This document shows positions 18,408 to 29,024 of a stretch of DNA of 64,000 bases, one piece after another; the first letter of the stretch is position 1, and each line of letters opens with the position of its first letter. The notes under the pieces are model-generated. The model was not told where the DNA came from and did not search any database. It worked only from the letters and a program-made list of their open reading frames with translations. The stretch comes from Rhodospirillaceae bacterium (GTDB lineage Bacteria; Pseudomonadota; Alphaproteobacteria; UBA8366). A program made the position numbers and the translations under genes. The DNA is taken from NCBI GenBank assembly GCA_002724395.1, contig PBOR01000022.1, forward strand, positions 43,769 through 107,768. The letters are read 5' to 3'.

Positions 18408-18987
18408 CGATGGGGCTAATTTATATTCAGCAGCTCGGCTACTGGGATTTGACATTGATTATAAGAAATTGCTGCAGAGCCTGTCGGGCCATGGCCGCCT
18501 CGTGCGAACATATTATTATACTGCTATTATGGAAAACCAGGATTATTCTCCAATCCGTCCACTCGTTGATTGGCTAGATTATAACGGTTATACCGTCATC
18601 ACCAAGCCGGCCAAGGAGTTCATCGGCGATGAGGGTAAACGAAAAATCAAAGGAGATATGGACGTTGAAATTGCTGTTGATATGTTGGAATTATCCGAAA
18701 GATTGGACCACGTAGTTTTATTTTCCGGTGATGGAGATTTTCGCCATCTTGTCGAGGCGGTCCAGCGAAAAAATACTCGAGTGACCGTTGTTAGCACCGT
18801 TCAATCAAATCCACCAATGGCGGCAGATGAGATACGCAGGCAGGCGGATTTCTTTGTCGAACTTAACGACCTGGCCGACTGTATCGCCAAAAAACGTTTA
18901 GGTCAGCAGAATTTTGACAATAGCGCCGATGACTTTGAAAGTTTTGAAGATAACTTCAACGATGAAGCTGTGGTGGAAGTCGCTTAG
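18349..18987 (+). CDS. NYN domain protein (LabA/DUF88 family, PIN-like nuclease fold)
   Basis: A 212-residue member of the LabA-like NYN family, predicted metal-dependent RNases whose cellular targets are mostly unknown. The acidic site residues are in SLFIDGANLYSAARLLGFD, KGDMDVEIAVDML and VLFSGDGDFRHLVEAV. The C-terminal tail is acidic and Phe/Asn-rich. The start is uncertain: the ATG at 18349 has no ribosome site, whereas TTG at 18364 has GAGGAAA nine bases ahead and would give 207 residues starting just before the conserved domain. It precedes a uracil-DNA glycosylase gene by 27 bases and may share its transcript. Confidence 0.85.
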   Translation: MRKLILLHHIHNDETYSLFIDGANLYSAARLLGFDIDYKKLLQSLSGHGRLVRTYYYTAIMENQDYSPIRPLVDWLDYNGYTVITKPAKEFIGDEGKRKIKGDMDVEIAVDMLELSERLDHVVLFSGDGDFRHLVEAVQRKNTRVTVVSTVQSNPPMAADEIRRQADFFVELNDLADCIAKKRLGQQNFDNSADDFESFEDNFNDEAVVEVA

Positions 18988-19014
18988 AGCTGCTTTAGCA
19001 CGTGGTATCATACC

Positions 19015-19650
19015 ATGACAAATACAATTCCGGCCCAGGATTGTGCTCTATGCGAGCGGCTTGTTCAGTTTCGCAGAGACAACTGTGTCGCCCATCCTAC
19101 CTTTCACAATGCACCTGTACCTAGTTTCGGGGCTCTCAACGCACGTCTTCTGATTGTCGGCTTGGCCCCCGGCATGAAGGGTGCCAACCAGACAGGGCGA
19201 CCCTTTACCGGCGATTATGCTGGGGACCTACTCTACGCTACCTTATTGAGATTCGGTTTTGCGAAAGGTGAATACGGTTTAAATGCCAAAGACGGCCTAA
19301 CATTGCAGGATACACGGATTACAAATGCTGTCCGCTGCGTGCCTCCAAAAAATAAACCGATCGGCGTAGAAGTCAAAAACTGCCGACCCTTTCTCACGGC
19401 TGAAATTAGCAATATGCCTAATTTAAAATTCATCCTTGGACTCGGTACCTTGGCCCATAACAGCGTGTTATCCGCGCTCGGATTGAAGCAATCTTCAGCA
19501 AAATTCAGCCATGGAGCCTTCCACAACCTGGGGATGCCCTTCATCCTCGCCAACAGCTATCATTGTTCGCGCTACAATACGAATACAGGTCGACTAACCG
19601 AAGAGATGTTCAGCAACGTGTTTGCGGCCCTCAAAGAACGCCTGGGCTAA
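19015..19650 (+). CDS. uracil-DNA glycosylase, family 5 (UdgB type)
   Basis: A base-excision repair enzyme of 211 residues. The family-5 pattern is clear: LLIVGLAPGMKGANQTGRPFTGDYAG near residue 45-70 and the second motif SYHCSRYNTNTGRLT near 182-196. Cysteines at the N-terminus (CALC, DNC) and at AVRC and KNC fit the iron-sulfur cluster of this superfamily. Motif A lacks the polar residue of family-1 enzymes, and family-5 enzymes are known to act on several deaminated bases. It converges tightly on the 2-hydroxyacid dehydrogenase gene. Confidence 0.88.
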   Translation: MTNTIPAQDCALCERLVQFRRDNCVAHPTFHNAPVPSFGALNARLLIVGLAPGMKGANQTGRPFTGDYAGDLLYATLLRFGFAKGEYGLNAKDGLTLQDTRITNAVRCVPPKNKPIGVEVKNCRPFLTAEISNMPNLKFILGLGTLAHNSVLSALGLKQSSAKFSHGAFHNLGMPFILANSYHCSRYNTNTGRLTEEMFSNVFAALKERLG

Positions 19651-19652
19651 GG

Positions 19653-20657
19653 CTAGCGATCCTGCAACCGGCCTTCGACACGGCTCCAAATGTCTTCATT
19701 CACTAAATGCAGAGGCCGCTCACCACGCAGCACCTGTAAAATTTGACTGCCTGCCGACAAAGAAAGTTCTTCACGCGCCTCAATGGTGAGCCCGCCGATA
19801 TGAGGTGTCACAACAAGGTTATCATGTGCAAGCAACGGGCTATCTATTGGCAACGGTTCGGATTCAAAAACATCTAACGCTACACCGGCAATCCATTTCT
19901 CCTCCAGAGCGTGGAGCAACGCTGCTTGATCAACAATGGGGCCTCGCGCGGTGTTGAGAAAATAGGCATCGGGCCGCATCTGGCGCAGTAGATTTTCATT
20001 CACCATTCCGCGGGTTTCTTCGGTCAATTCCGCGTGCACCGAAATGAAATCGCATTCGCCCAACATGTCATCTAGCCTATCCATCCAAACACCCCCGACC
20101 TTTTCGGCGGCAGCGGCGTCAATGTATGGGTCATAAACCAGCGCACTCATGCCGAAACCAACCGTACATTTACGGACGACCTCAGACCCTATCTGGCCAC
20201 AGCCAATAACACCGATGGTCCTTCCATCCAGATGAAACCGCGTGGAAAGATGACCTTTTCCAAACCCCGTCCCCGCGCGGATCGCCATATTAGAATGACC
20301 GATCTGTTTTGCGAATTCCAGCATTAAACCGAGCGTATGTTCAGATACAGGAATACTACCAAGGCCTGGATTATTGACCACGGCAATTCCACACTCGGTT
20401 GCCGTTTCTATATCTATGGCGTCAGTACCACGCCCAGACGTGCTAATTACGAGCACATTCTTTCCGGCGCGAATCGCATCGCCCGTGAGTTTGCACGGAT
20501 AGCGCACGAATACAGCAGACGCATCTACAATAGCAGCCGTAATGGCCTCGTCCGTAGCGTCATGCAAAACATTGATGTCAGCCTCGCGGGCGAGCAATTC
20601 CTCGCCGGCGGGATGATACATGGACTCCAAAATAAGGACGGATGGACGGTTTCTCAT
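19653..20657 (-). CDS. D-isomer-specific 2-hydroxyacid dehydrogenase
   Basis: A 334-residue NAD-dependent dehydrogenase that would interconvert a 2-oxoacid and a D-2-hydroxyacid. The nucleotide fold is marked by GVIGCGQIGSEV near residue 153; the catalytic Arg (LNTARGPIVDQAAL), Glu (DVFESEPLP) and His (VTPHIGGLT) are all present. Its first codons overlap the end of the RraA-like gene by four bases, so the two are probably translated together. Substrate is unknown; the 3-phosphoglycerate-dehydrogenase-like sequence does not carry an ACT domain. Confidence 0.88.
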   Translation of the reverse strand: MRNRPSVLILESMYHPAGEELLAREADINVLHDATDEAITAAIVDASAVFVRYPCKLTGDAIRAGKNVLVISTSGRGTDAIDIETATECGIAVVNNPGLGSIPVSEHTLGLMLEFAKQIGHSNMAIRAGTGFGKGHLSTRFHLDGRTIGVIGCGQIGSEVVRKCTVGFGMSALVYDPYIDAAAAEKVGGVWMDRLDDMLGECDFISVHAELTEETRGMVNENLLRQMRPDAYFLNTARGPIVDQAALLHALEEKWIAGVALDVFESEPLPIDSPLLAHDNLVVTPHIGGLTIEAREELSLSAGSQILQVLRGERPLHLVNEDIWSRVEGRLQDR

Positions 20658-21343
20658 TTCTCAGATTGGGTCATATTATCGTAGGCTACTTTTTCATGGG
20701 CGGAGACCGGTTCGGCGCCATTTCGAATTTCATCGATAATTTGCTCTTCGGTCGCCTTACAGCCTTGGGCAATCTCGAGAACCTCTTCCAGATGCTCTGC
20801 AGGGATAACCAACACGCCATTATCATCCGCCATAATAAAATCGCCGGGACGCACCTTATTGCCCCCCAATTCTACATCTATTCCGTGACCGGCAAAGTCA
20901 CAGCGATTGCGGATCGATTGCTGGATGACTCCTTTTCCATAAACGGAAAAGCCGAGTTCCTTATATTCGTCGACGTCACGGGTCACCCCATCGATAACGC
21001 AACCAACCAGACCAAAATGCTGCGTGGTAAAACCAACGATACCGCCATAGGAATTCACATCCATCCGTCCACCATGATCAATGACCAACACATCTCCTTT
21101 ATTAGCCGCCTTTACCGCTTCTAGAGAGCCCATCGCCGCAGAAGGCTCTTCCAATCCTTCACCCAACGCCACCAATTTCATAGTCGCAGCGGGTCCGACA
21201 ATTTTTTTACACGCCGGCCAAAGGGGACCGATGCCATGGGGGGCCCCCTTAATACCCAACCGGTCTAAGCCGTCCGATACGTTCGGCGTCGAAAGTTTTG
21301 AATATTCCGCCACGAGTCTTTCTACATCTAGACGTGCCGTCAT
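20654..21343 (-). CDS. RraA-like protein (4-hydroxy-4-methyl-2-oxoglutarate aldolase family)
   Basis: A 229-residue member of the RraA/HMG-aldolase family. The divalent-metal and catalytic motif GCVIDGVTRDVDEYKELGF near residue 115 retains the Arg-Asp pair found in true aldolases and oxaloacetate decarboxylases, and MGSLEAVKAANKGDVLVID precedes it. This favours an enzyme over an RNase E regulator. Family members can cleave 4-carboxy-4-hydroxy-2-oxoadipate in protocatechuate and gallate breakdown. It sits with a 2-hydroxyacid dehydrogenase and an ornithine-cyclodeaminase-like gene. Confidence 0.85.
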   Translation of the reverse strand: MTARLDVERLVAEYSKLSTPNVSDGLDRLGIKGAPHGIGPLWPACKKIVGPAATMKLVALGEGLEEPSAAMGSLEAVKAANKGDVLVIDHGGRMDVNSYGGIVGFTTQHFGLVGCVIDGVTRDVDEYKELGFSVYGKGVIQQSIRNRCDFAGHGIDVELGGNKVRPGDFIMADDNGVLVIPAEHLEEVLEIAQGCKATEEQIIDEIRNGAEPVSAHEKVAYDNMTQSEK

Positions 21344-21432
21344 TTACATCCTCCATAAGTAATTTTTTTAAGTCGGTTGAAAAAACATTTATCCGATACT
21401 GCGCCCCGACCGGTGCAAAGATAGGCAAAATG

Positions 21433-22506
21433 TTAAGGATGCACATCCTCTGTAAACCAATTTGTGGGTACTTCGTTACCAATTCCTAGCTCTTTGGCCT
21501 TTGCAACGGCAACGGCGCCACAGGCGGCGAACTGATAGCCGGTACCGGTATTGTTTAGAAAACAGGTAATTTCCGCATCATTCTCACGACCAACTACTTT
21601 CCCACTGATCAAATCAAATAAGGTCGGTAACTTATCGAATTGAATCGATGTTTTAACCTCACCATGGGTCCCCCGCACGTTCTCCAGTGACGGTGTTCCT
21701 GCCGCACTCAGGATCGGCTGCTTGTCTTCCAAATTATGAATGACTAACCTGTCGGCAGCCAACGCCGCATCGGGGTGAATTTCGGGCAATTTAATCGAAG
21801 TTAGGTGCAAGCCCGGCGTTAGCCATTCTTTGTAATAGATATAGTCCAACGAACTAGACGAGCACAGGGCAATATCCACCTCACTCATGGCTTCTTCGGC
21901 AGTGGCTACCGGGATCAATGTCGCTTCCACTTTCCCGGACCACTCGCCGCAGAACCCTACACAGTTCTCCTGGCTGGGACTAAATACTTTCACTGATTTG
22001 ACATTGCGCACGGAGGTAACCGCCAGCAACTGAGCCCCGGCTTGCCAGCCAGATCCTATCATGCCGACTGTTTCTGCATTTTCACGCGCCATAAACTTAA
22101 TGCCCAGACCGCTTGTCGCGCCGACCCGCATCCGCTGCATAACTCCGTCTGGGAATATTGCCAGCGGCTCGCCATTATCCGTACTAAACAGCAACACCAA
22201 GCCAACCCATCGATTATCGGGTGCGGCAGGTACCTTCACACGCCGTGGCTGACCATTTATTTCCGGACATGTGATGATATCGGAATTAATACGGACCGCA
22301 CTGGTGCGAAATTTCGGCGCTATCCCATCAGCGGACTTAAGCCCGTAAACCGCATCTGAGTTTATCGTCGGTGCTAAGCTATCGGTACGCGCGCGCACCA
22401 CACCACGCCCTTCTTCAAGCTCGCGATATGCATCTTCAAGCACGTCGATATACTCCGGCATCGTAAGCAACCGGTCGATATCATCATTGGAGAAAATTAA
22501 CGTCAT
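21433..22506 (-). CDS. ornithine cyclodeaminase / mu-crystallin family protein
   Basis: A 357-residue NAD(P)-binding protein. The family runs from ornithine cyclodeaminase to alanine dehydrogenase and ketimine reductases acting on cyclic imino acids. The dinucleotide fold shows TVGMIGSGWQAGAQLLAV near residue 145, with VRVGATSG-type residues (QRMRVGATSGLGIKFM) just before it. It lies 89 bases ahead of the RraA-like gene on the same strand. Together with the dehydrogenase it suggests handling of a 2-oxo or 2-imino acid; ornithine itself is not supported by neighbours. Confidence 0.85.
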   Translation of the reverse strand: MTLIFSNDDIDRLLTMPEYIDVLEDAYRELEEGRGVVRARTDSLAPTINSDAVYGLKSADGIAPKFRTSAVRINSDIITCPEINGQPRRVKVPAAPDNRWVGLVLLFSTDNGEPLAIFPDGVMQRMRVGATSGLGIKFMARENAETVGMIGSGWQAGAQLLAVTSVRNVKSVKVFSPSQENCVGFCGEWSGKVEATLIPVATAEEAMSEVDIALCSSSSLDYIYYKEWLTPGLHLTSIKLPEIHPDAALAADRLVIHNLEDKQPILSAAGTPSLENVRGTHGEVKTSIQFDKLPTLFDLISGKVVGRENDAEITCFLNNTGTGYQFAACGAVAVAKAKELGIGNEVPTNWFTEDVHP

Positions 22507-22554
22507 GGTGACCTCTTAATGATCGGACGATCCGGCCCATCGACGCGGAATAGG

Positions 22555-23973
22555 TTAGCGCGGCAGTACAGTCTCGCCCATCAAAAATTCATCGACCGCG
22601 CGTGCACATTGTCGGCCTTCACGGATCGCCCAAACTACGAGCGATTGGCCGCGGCGCATGTCACCGGCCGCAAACAACTTAGGTATCGCAGTTTGATAAT
22701 CATCCGTATTCGCTTTCACGTTTCCGCGTTCATCGCGTTCAACATTCAACTCATTAATCATACCTTCATGCACCGGATGCACGAAACCCATGGCAAGCAG
22801 AACTAAATCCGCTTTTAGCTCGAAATCACTGCCGGGAATTTCCTTCATATTCTCGTCGAGTCTGACAAGATGAAGCTTTTCCACTTGCCCGTTGCTACCA
22901 TGAAACTCCTTAGTCGCAACGCTGAAATCTCGCTCGGCACCTTCGGCTTGGCTGGACGATGTGCGGTATTTCTGAGGCCAAAACGGCCAGGTTGTTCCCT
23001 TGTCAGGATGTTCCGGTGGCATTGGCATAATTTCCAACTGCGTCACTGAAATCGCCCCTTGCCGGAACGATGTCCCTATACAGTCCGATCCCGTATCGCC
23101 GCCGCCAATAACCACGACATCCTTACCGCCCGCCAGAATGGGTTTCACCGTTCCCAGTGGCTCGTCGCTATTCCGCCGGTTTTGTTGCGGTAGAAAATCC
23201 ATCGCATACTCTATTCCATCTAATTCACGACCCGGCACCGGAAGATCACGACCCTTTTCTGATCCGCCCGAAAAGACAACCGCATCAAATTCCTCTACCA
23301 ATTCCTTAGCCGTAATGTCTTTACCAACGAAAGTGTTAGTTCTTATCTCCACCCCTTCAGCAACCATCTGATCAGCGCGCCGATCAATGATGTGTTTTTC
23401 CATTTTAAAATCGGGAATGCCGTAACGAAGCAGCCCACCCACTTTGGCATTCTTTTCAATTAATAATGCATCATGACCGGCCCGAGCCAATTGCTGCGCA
23501 CAGGCCATCCCAGCAGGACCCGCACCAACAACCGCAATACGTTTGCCGGTTTTTTGTTCAGAAATTTGTGGCTTGATCCAACCTTTCTGCCAACCTGTAT
23601 CAACAATCGTACATTCAATCGTTTTAATCGTCACCGGATTATCATCGATATTTAGCGTACAGGCTTCTTCGCATGGAGCGGGGCAAATTCTGCCGGTGAA
23701 TTCCGGGAAATTATTTGTAGAGTGAAGCACCTCCAGCGCCTCACGCCATTTACCCTTGTAAGCCAAGTCATTCCAGTCGGGGATGATATTATTGACTGGG
23801 CACCCATTGTGACAATATGGAATACCGCAGTCCATGCAGCGCGCACCCTGTTGAGAAACTTCCCGGTGATCCATAGGCACGAGAAACTCGTTGTAATGCC
23901 GTACCCGATCTCCAGCCGGCTGATACTTCCGATCATGGCGGTCAATTTCTAAAAACCCAGTAACTTTACCCAT
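22555..23973 (-). CDS. gltD: glutamate synthase (NADPH) small subunit
   Basis: The FAD- and NADPH-binding subunit that feeds electrons to GltB for glutamate formation; 472 residues. The N-terminal 4Fe-4S cysteines are Cys46, 49, 54 and 58 ([13 protein letters not shown]) and Cys97, 101 and 105. FAD binds at [20 protein letters not shown] near 148 and NADPH at [12 protein letters not shown] near 290. The stop of gltB is three bases ahead of the start codon, so both subunits come from one mRNA. Confidence 0.95.
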   Translation of the reverse strand: MGKVTGFLEIDRHDRKYQPAGDRVRHYNEFLVPMDHREVSQQGARCMDCGIPYCHNGCPVNNIIPDWNDLAYKGKWREALEVLHSTNNFPEFTGRICPAPCEEACTLNIDDNPVTIKTIECTIVDTGWQKGWIKPQISEQKTGKRIAVVGAGPAGMACAQQLARAGHDALLIEKNAKVGGLLRYGIPDFKMEKHIIDRRADQMVAEGVEIRTNTFVGKDITAKELVEEFDAVVFSGGSEKGRDLPVPGRELDGIEYAMDFLPQQNRRNSDEPLGTVKPILAGGKDVVVIGGGDTGSDCIGTSFRQGAISVTQLEIMPMPPEHPDKGTTWPFWPQKYRTSSSQAEGAERDFSVATKEFHGSNGQVEKLHLVRLDENMKEIPGSDFELKADLVLLAMGFVHPVHEGMINELNVERDERGNVKANTDDYQTAIPKLFAAGDMRRGQSLVVWAIREGRQCARAVDEFLMGETVLPR

Positions 23974-23976
23974 TGA

Positions 23977-26900
23977 TCACACACCTTCCGCCGCTAAATC
24001 CATGTCGGGTTCATCGCCCTGCGCCTTTTGCATTTCTTCCAGCGCACGCCGGTAATCAACGGGCATCACTTTGACAAACTTCGGCAAATACTCCTCCCAA
24101 TTATCAAGAATGTGCCATGCCCGTTCAGATCCAGTGTAATGAAGATGGCGTCCGACCAAATAATGAATTCGCTTTGCGTCATTGCGGCTCATATCATGCA
24201 TGACATCGACACGGCCATGGGTCTCTAAATCTCCACCCTGGTGCGCTAGCTTCTCTAACAAGGCCGCTTCTTCTGGCACCGGTTCCAAGTCAACCATCGC
24301 CATATTGCATCGCAGATCGAAATCACCTTCTTCATCAAGTACATAAGCAATGCCACCGCTCATACCAGCTGCAAAGTTGCGTCCCGTCGACCCGATGACG
24401 ACGACTACTCCGCCGGTCATATATTCGCAGCCGTGATCGCCTACACCTTCTACCACAGCAATCGCCCCAGAGTTGCGAACAGCGAATCGCTCTCCTGCAA
24501 CACCACGGAAGAAACACTCTCCTTCGATCGCGCCATAGAGGACTGTATTCCCCACGATAATGCTTTCTTCAGCTATAATTTTGCTGTTTTTCGGCGGGGA
24601 AACGATTAGCCGCCCGCCGCTTAACCCCTTGCCCACATAGTCATTAGCTTCTCCCGCTAACTCCATGGAAACACCGCGATTAAGAAATGCGCCAAAGCTT
24701 TGCCCAGCAGTTCCATTCAGTTTTATTTTTATGGAACCATCTGGTAATCCCTTATGGCCATACCGTTTCGCCACTTCACCAGAAAGCATAGCCCCCGTAG
24801 TCCTATCGGTGTTTTTAATTTTCCCTTTAATCTCTACGGGCGTGCCCTTTGACAACGCCGCACCAGCCTCATTCATTAGCCACCGATCTAGAACACTATC
24901 CAGCTCATGATCTTGCCGGTCACAATTATGAATCGGCGTGCCTCCCGCATCAGGCTTATGAAGTAATTTAGAGAAATCTAGCCCCTTAGCTTTGAAGTGC
25001 TCGACGGCGGCCCGTTGATCCAGACAATCCAAGCGGCCAATCATCTCATCAAGTTTTCGAAAACCAAGCTCCGCCATAATTTTTCGTACTTCTTCAGCGA
25101 CGAAGAAAAAATAATTAATTACGTGCTCGGGCTTGCCGGTAAACCGCTTCCGCAATTCCGGGTCTTGCGTGGCAATGCCCACAGGACACGTATTCAGGTG
25201 GCATTTCCGCATCATTATGCAGCCAGATGCGATCAACGGCGCCGTCGCAAAGCCAAATTCGTCAGCACCCAACATTGCCCCAACCACTACATCGCGACCG
25301 GTACGAAGACCGCCATCAACTTGAACAGCAATGCGGGTTCGCAAATTGTTAAGAACCAATGTTTGATGTGTCTCAGCGAGACCAATCTCCCAAGGAGAAC
25401 CGGCATGAGCAATAGAGGTTAACGGACTTGCTCCAGTACCACCTTCAAAACCGGAGATGGTGACATGATCCGCTTTTGCTTTGGAAACACCTGCTGCTAC
25501 TGTCCCAACTCCTATTTCCGACACCAGCTTGACGCTGACATCGCCATCCGGATTGGTGTTTTTGAGGTCGTAGATAAGCTGGGCCAAATCTTCGATAGAA
25601 TAGATATCGTGATGCGGCGGAGGTGAAATCAACCCCACACCAGGGGTCGAGTGACGCACCTTGGCGATAACCGCATCAACTTTGTGCCCAGGCAACTGCC
25701 CCCCCTCACCAGGCTTTGCCCCCTGTGCCATTTTAATTTGCATCATATCGGAGTTAACGAGATACTCAGTAGTCACGCCAAAGCGACCAGATGCAACTTG
25801 CTTAATTGCGGACCGCTTCGAGTCACCATTAGGCATAGGTACAAATCGGTCTGGCTCCTCGCCGCCTTCACCAGTGTTAGATTTACCACCTATACGGTTC
25901 ATCGCGACGGCCAAATTGGAATGTGCTTCGCGAGAAATAGAACCATACGACATAGCGCCGGTTGAAAATCGTTTTACGATCTCACTTGCAGGCTCAACCT
26001 CATCCAAAGGTATCGATGCTCTAACGGGGATAAACTCTAATAATCCCCGGATAGTCATCAGACGTTTGCTTTGATCGTTGATGTTCGCCGCAAAGGATTC
26101 GTAATCCTTTACTTCGTTCGCGCGAACCGCATGTTGCAAATGGCTAACACTTTCAGGCGTCCAAAAATGATCTTCGCCTCGGATACGATAGGCGTAGTCA
26201 CCACCGACATCCAAAAAATCTCGGAAAATTTGAACATTTCCGTAGGCAATTCTATGGCGCTGCACAGTTTCCTCAGCGACTTGCTGCAGCCCGACACCTT
26301 CTATCGCTGTATGCGTACCGAAGAAAAACTCATCGACAAAATCACTCGCCAACCCTACCGCGTCAAAAATCTGCGCTCCACAATACGACTGATAGGTAGA
26401 AATGCCCATTTTGGACATGACTTTCAACATACCTTTGCCGACGGCCTTGATATAGCGGGTTTTAACTTCTTTCTCACTTAGTTCTTCCGCCAAACCCGAT
26501 CGCATATTTAACACTGTCTCGAACGCCAAGTAAGGAACGATAGCTTCCGCTCCATATCCTGCAAGAAGACAGAAATGATGGACCTCCCGAGCTTCTCCGG
26601 TTTCTACCACCAGACCTACCCCGGTACGTAAACCTTGCCGGACTAAATGATGATGAACAGCGCCGGTTGCCAGTAGGGCTGGAATAGCCACCCGCTCCGG
26701 TCCAATTGAACGATCGCTCAAAATGATAATATTGAAGCTGTCTGAACAGGCCTTTTCAGCCTGCTCGCGTAATAAATTTAGTGCAGGGCGCATACCTTCC
26801 GGACCAGCCATAACGTCGTACGTTATATCCAAAGTGATAGAACGAAACGCACCATCGGTGATGTTGCCGATTCTGCGAATCTTTTCCATCGCCCCATCTG

Positions 26901-28662
26901 TTTGGATAGGTTGACGTACCTCAAGTCGCCGATAATCCGGATCATTTGCCAACCCCAATAAATTAAGGCGCGGACCAATATATGAATTCAGAGACATCAC
27001 AAGCTCTTCGCGAATAGGATCGATCGGAGGATTAGTTACCTGCGCGAAGAGTTGCTTGAAATATGTGTAGAGAAGTTTTGGCCTATCAGAAAACGGGGCC
27101 GTTGGAATATCGTATCCCATCGATCCAATTGCTTCCTGACCGGCTGTCGCCATTGGCGCCATCAGAAATTTCAAATCTTCTTGGGTGTAGCCGAATGCCT
27201 GTTGACGGTTCAGTAGTTGCGGGTCGTTTACGGCAGAACTAGCCAAACGTTCCTGTGCCGGCAGTTTACGGAGCGGCATACGGCTTTGATCGAGCCATTC
27301 TTGATATGGTTGTTCGGAAGACAATTTTGCCTTGATTTCCGAATCGTCTATGATACGCCCTTCTTCTAGGTCAATGAGCAGCATTTTGCCGGGCTGCAAC
27401 CGCCACTTCTTAACGATAGACGATTCATCCACGGGCATCACGCCCATTTCAGAAGCCATTAGCACCGTATCATCGTCAGTAACAAAATAGCGCGCCGGAC
27501 GGAGACCATTACGATCCAAAGTCGCGCCAATTTGGCGACCGTCCGTGAAAGCAACTGCTGCCGGTCCGTCCCAAGGCTCCATTAGGCCCGCATAATATTG
27601 ATAAAAAGCGCGGCGCTCATCGTCGATTAACTTGTTGCCTCCCCATGCCTCGGGAACCAACACCATCATTGCATGCGCCAACGAATACCCCCCCCGCAGA
27701 AGCAACTCGAGCGCGTTATCAAAACAAGCGGAGTCCGATTGCCCCTCGGCAATCAAGGGCCACACCTTATCCATATCGTCACCAAAAAGACTGGATTTCA
27801 TAGAATGGCGACGCGCGTTCATCCAATTGATATTGCCGCGCACCGTATTGATTTCGCCATTGTGACAAATCATCCGAAAGGGCTGTGCTAATTTCCATGT
27901 CGGAAAGGTATTCGTGGAAAACCGCTGATGCACTAGCGACAATGCGGATACGACACGCTCATCTCGTAGATCATTGTAGAAACTACCGACACCGTCCGCC
28001 AAAACCATACCTTTATAAAGAACCGTACGAGCGGACATAGACGCCACATAGAAATCCGCAAAATCGCTACCTTTTCCATCAATTTCAATCTCAGCCTGTT
28101 TACGAACAACAAACAATTTCCGCTCAAAGGCGTCCGTATCGCCACAATTCTCGCCACGTCCCACAAAAACCTGCCTGATGCGCGGTTCCGTAACCTTTAC
28201 GGATTCTCCGAGCTTATTGTTGTCGACCGGCACGTCGCGCCAACCGAGCAATGTTTGTCCTTCGGCAGCAATGTATTTCTCGAGAATTTTTTCACACTCT
28301 CTGCGCACCTCCTGGTCTTGAGACATGAAGACAACACCAACCGCATAATCACCAAAATCAGGCAAGTCGAAACCAAGACGATTACACTCAGCTTGGAAAA
28401 ATTCATCCGGCGTTTGGATTAGGATGCCAGCACCGTCACCAGCTTTCGGGTCTGCGCCCACGGCACCACGATGAGTGAGGTTCTCCAAAATCTGGAGTCC
28501 TTTCTCAACAATATCATGGCTTTTCTTACCTTTAATATTAGCAACAAAGCCAATACCACAAGAATCATGCTCGTTGCGACTGTCGTAAAGGCCCTGACGT
28601 TTGGGGTACCCCTTCGCAATCGTATGTTGGTCACGATCACCCAACGATTTACTCTCCCTCAT
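23977..28662 (-). CDS. gltB: glutamate synthase (NADPH) large subunit
   Basis: Converts 2-oxoglutarate and glutamine to two glutamates, the second half of the GS-GOGAT ammonium pathway; 1561 residues, full length. A short propeptide should be removed to expose Cys35 in DSCGIGF as the glutaminase nucleophile. The FMN-binding synthase domain carries [12 protein letters not shown] and [17 protein letters not shown], and the 3Fe-4S cysteines are in [14 protein letters not shown] beta-helix GXGXG domain closes the protein. A leader of about 165 bases with alternative hairpins precedes it. Confidence 0.96.
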   Translation of the reverse strand: MRESKSLGDRDQHTIAKGYPKRQGLYDSRNEHDSCGIGFVANIKGKKSHDIVEKGLQILENLTHRGAVGADPKAGDGAGILIQTPDEFFQAECNRLGFDLPDFGDYAVGVVFMSQDQEVRRECEKILEKYIAAEGQTLLGWRDVPVDNNKLGESVKVTEPRIRQVFVGRGENCGDTDAFERKLFVVRKQAEIEIDGKGSDFADFYVASMSARTVLYKGMVLADGVGSFYNDLRDERVVSALSLVHQRFSTNTFPTWKLAQPFRMICHNGEINTVRGNINWMNARRHSMKSSLFGDDMDKVWPLIAEGQSDSACFDNALELLLRGGYSLAHAMMVLVPEAWGGNKLIDDERRAFYQYYAGLMEPWDGPAAVAFTDGRQIGATLDRNGLRPARYFVTDDDTVLMASEMGVMPVDESSIVKKWRLQPGKMLLIDLEEGRIIDDSEIKAKLSSEQPYQEWLDQSRMPLRKLPAQERLASSAVNDPQLLNRQQAFGYTQEDLKFLMAPMATAGQEAIGSMGYDIPTAPFSDRPKLLYTYFKQLFAQVTNPPIDPIREELVMSLNSYIGPRLNLLGLANDPDYRRLEVRQPIQTDGAMEKIRRIGNITDGAFRSITLDITYDVMAGPEGMRPALNLLREQAEKACSDSFNIIILSDRSIGPERVAIPALLATGAVHHHLVRQGLRTGVGLVVETGEAREVHHFCLLAGYGAEAIVPYLAFETVLNMRSGLAEELSEKEVKTRYIKAVGKGMLKVMSKMGISTYQSYCGAQIFDAVGLASDFVDEFFFGTHTAIEGVGLQQVAEETVQRHRIAYGNVQIFRDFLDVGGDYAYRIRGEDHFWTPESVSHLQHAVRANEVKDYESFAANINDQSKRLMTIRGLLEFIPVRASIPLDEVEPASEIVKRFSTGAMSYGSISREAHSNLAVAMNRIGGKSNTGEGGEEPDRFVPMPNGDSKRSAIKQVASGRFGVTTEYLVNSDMMQIKMAQGAKPGEGGQLPGHKVDAVIAKVRHSTPGVGLISPPPHHDIYSIEDLAQLIYDLKNTNPDGDVSVKLVSEIGVGTVAAGVSKAKADHVTISGFEGGTGASPLTSIAHAGSPWEIGLAETHQTLVLNNLRTRIAVQVDGGLRTGRDVVVGAMLGADEFGFATAPLIASGCIMMRKCHLNTCPVGIATQDPELRKRFTGKPEHVINYFFFVAEEVRKIMAELGFRKLDEMIGRLDCLDQRAAVEHFKAKGLDFSKLLHKPDAGGTPIHNCDRQDHELDSVLDRWLMNEAGAALSKGTPVEIKGKIKNTDRTTGAMLSGEVAKRYGHKGLPDGSIKIKLNGTAGQSFGAFLNRGVSMELAGEANDYVGKGLSGGRLIVSPPKNSKIIAEESIIVGNTVLYGAIEGECFFRGVAGERFAVRNSGAIAVVEGVGDHGCEYMTGGVVVVIGSTGRNFAAGMSGGIAYVLDEEGDFDLRCNMAMVDLEPVPEEAALLEKLAHQGGDLETHGRVDVMHDMSRNDAKRIHYLVGRHLHYTGSERAWHILDNWEEYLPKFVKVMPVDYRRALEEMQKAQGDEPDMDLAAEGV

Positions 28663-28679
28663 ATCCTACTTGAACCAAG

Positions 28680-28715
28680 CCAAAACCGTCGTTAAAAAAC
28701 GATTTTGGGAATCGT
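28680..28715 (-). terminator. candidate attenuator hairpin pair in the gltB leader
   Basis: On the minus strand ACGATT (28715-28710), loop CCCAA and AATCGT (28704-28699) form a six-pair hairpin ending in a run of T to 28694, like an intrinsic terminator but weak. The same bases can instead form CCAAAA-TCGTT (28708-28698), loop TTTT, AACGA (28693-28689), a three-base bulge and TTTTGG (28685-28680). The two folds exclude one another. They lie just ahead of the gltB start at 28662. Confidence 0.4.
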
Positions 28716-28742
28716 GCCGCGGCCTTATCGATCCAAATATCG

Positions 28743-28825
28743 AAAGGTGTGCCTGTTAAAATGGTCCGAATGCCCCCCGAGGCAATGCAGCTTTGCGCTG
28801 CAGGCATGAAATTCTCGACACCTTT
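28743..28825 (-). promoter_or_regulatory. candidate structured leader element upstream of gltB
   Basis: An 83-base segment closes on itself by a perfect 8-bp stem (28743-28750 with 28818-28825). Inside are a 6-bp hairpin (28786-28791 with 28797-28802, loop of five) and short alternative pairings (28750-28755 with 28801-28806; 28771-28774 with 28781-28784). It lies about 80 bases ahead of gltB and just before the attenuator-like hairpins. I could not match it to a riboswitch class I know, and there is no T-loop to make it a tRNA. Confidence 0.4.
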
Positions 28826-29024
28826 TTGCTACGGTATCTTTGTGTGGGCTCTCCCTCAGACTCGGTACAAATTATTGAAATACAACGTAATTAAATCGTA
28901 AAAGTGTGGCAAGCATGAACTTTTCTAGCCCACTTTCGGACGATCCGACCAAAACAATAAAATTATATAAATCAAGTATTTACATAATATTGCCCTTCGA
29001 TGCGGCATTTCCGCGCGATACATA

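Larger units (their letters stand above)
28663..29024. other. intergenic region between the CinA-like gene and gltB
   Basis: This 362-base region holds no credible gene. From the gltB side it contains the alternative hairpins (28680-28715), the closed structured element (28743-28825) and then an AT-rich stretch (about 28870-28990) that could carry the gltB promoter, though no clear -35/-10 pair or sigma-54 box was found. A 91-codon plus-strand frame starting at 28906 runs antisense into the CinA-like gene and is not supported. Confidence 0.5.

Noticed and set aside
24028..28695. Many plus-strand frames of 60-140 codons opposite gltB
   Set aside because: All lie antisense to an uninterrupted and well-conserved gene and have no family sequence; they are shadow frames.
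28743..28825. Cloverleaf-like segment considered as a tRNA gene
   Set aside because: The outer stem is about the right length but there is no T-arm with GGTTC-type loop, no D-loop GG, and no anticodon stem in place. It is kept only as a leader element.
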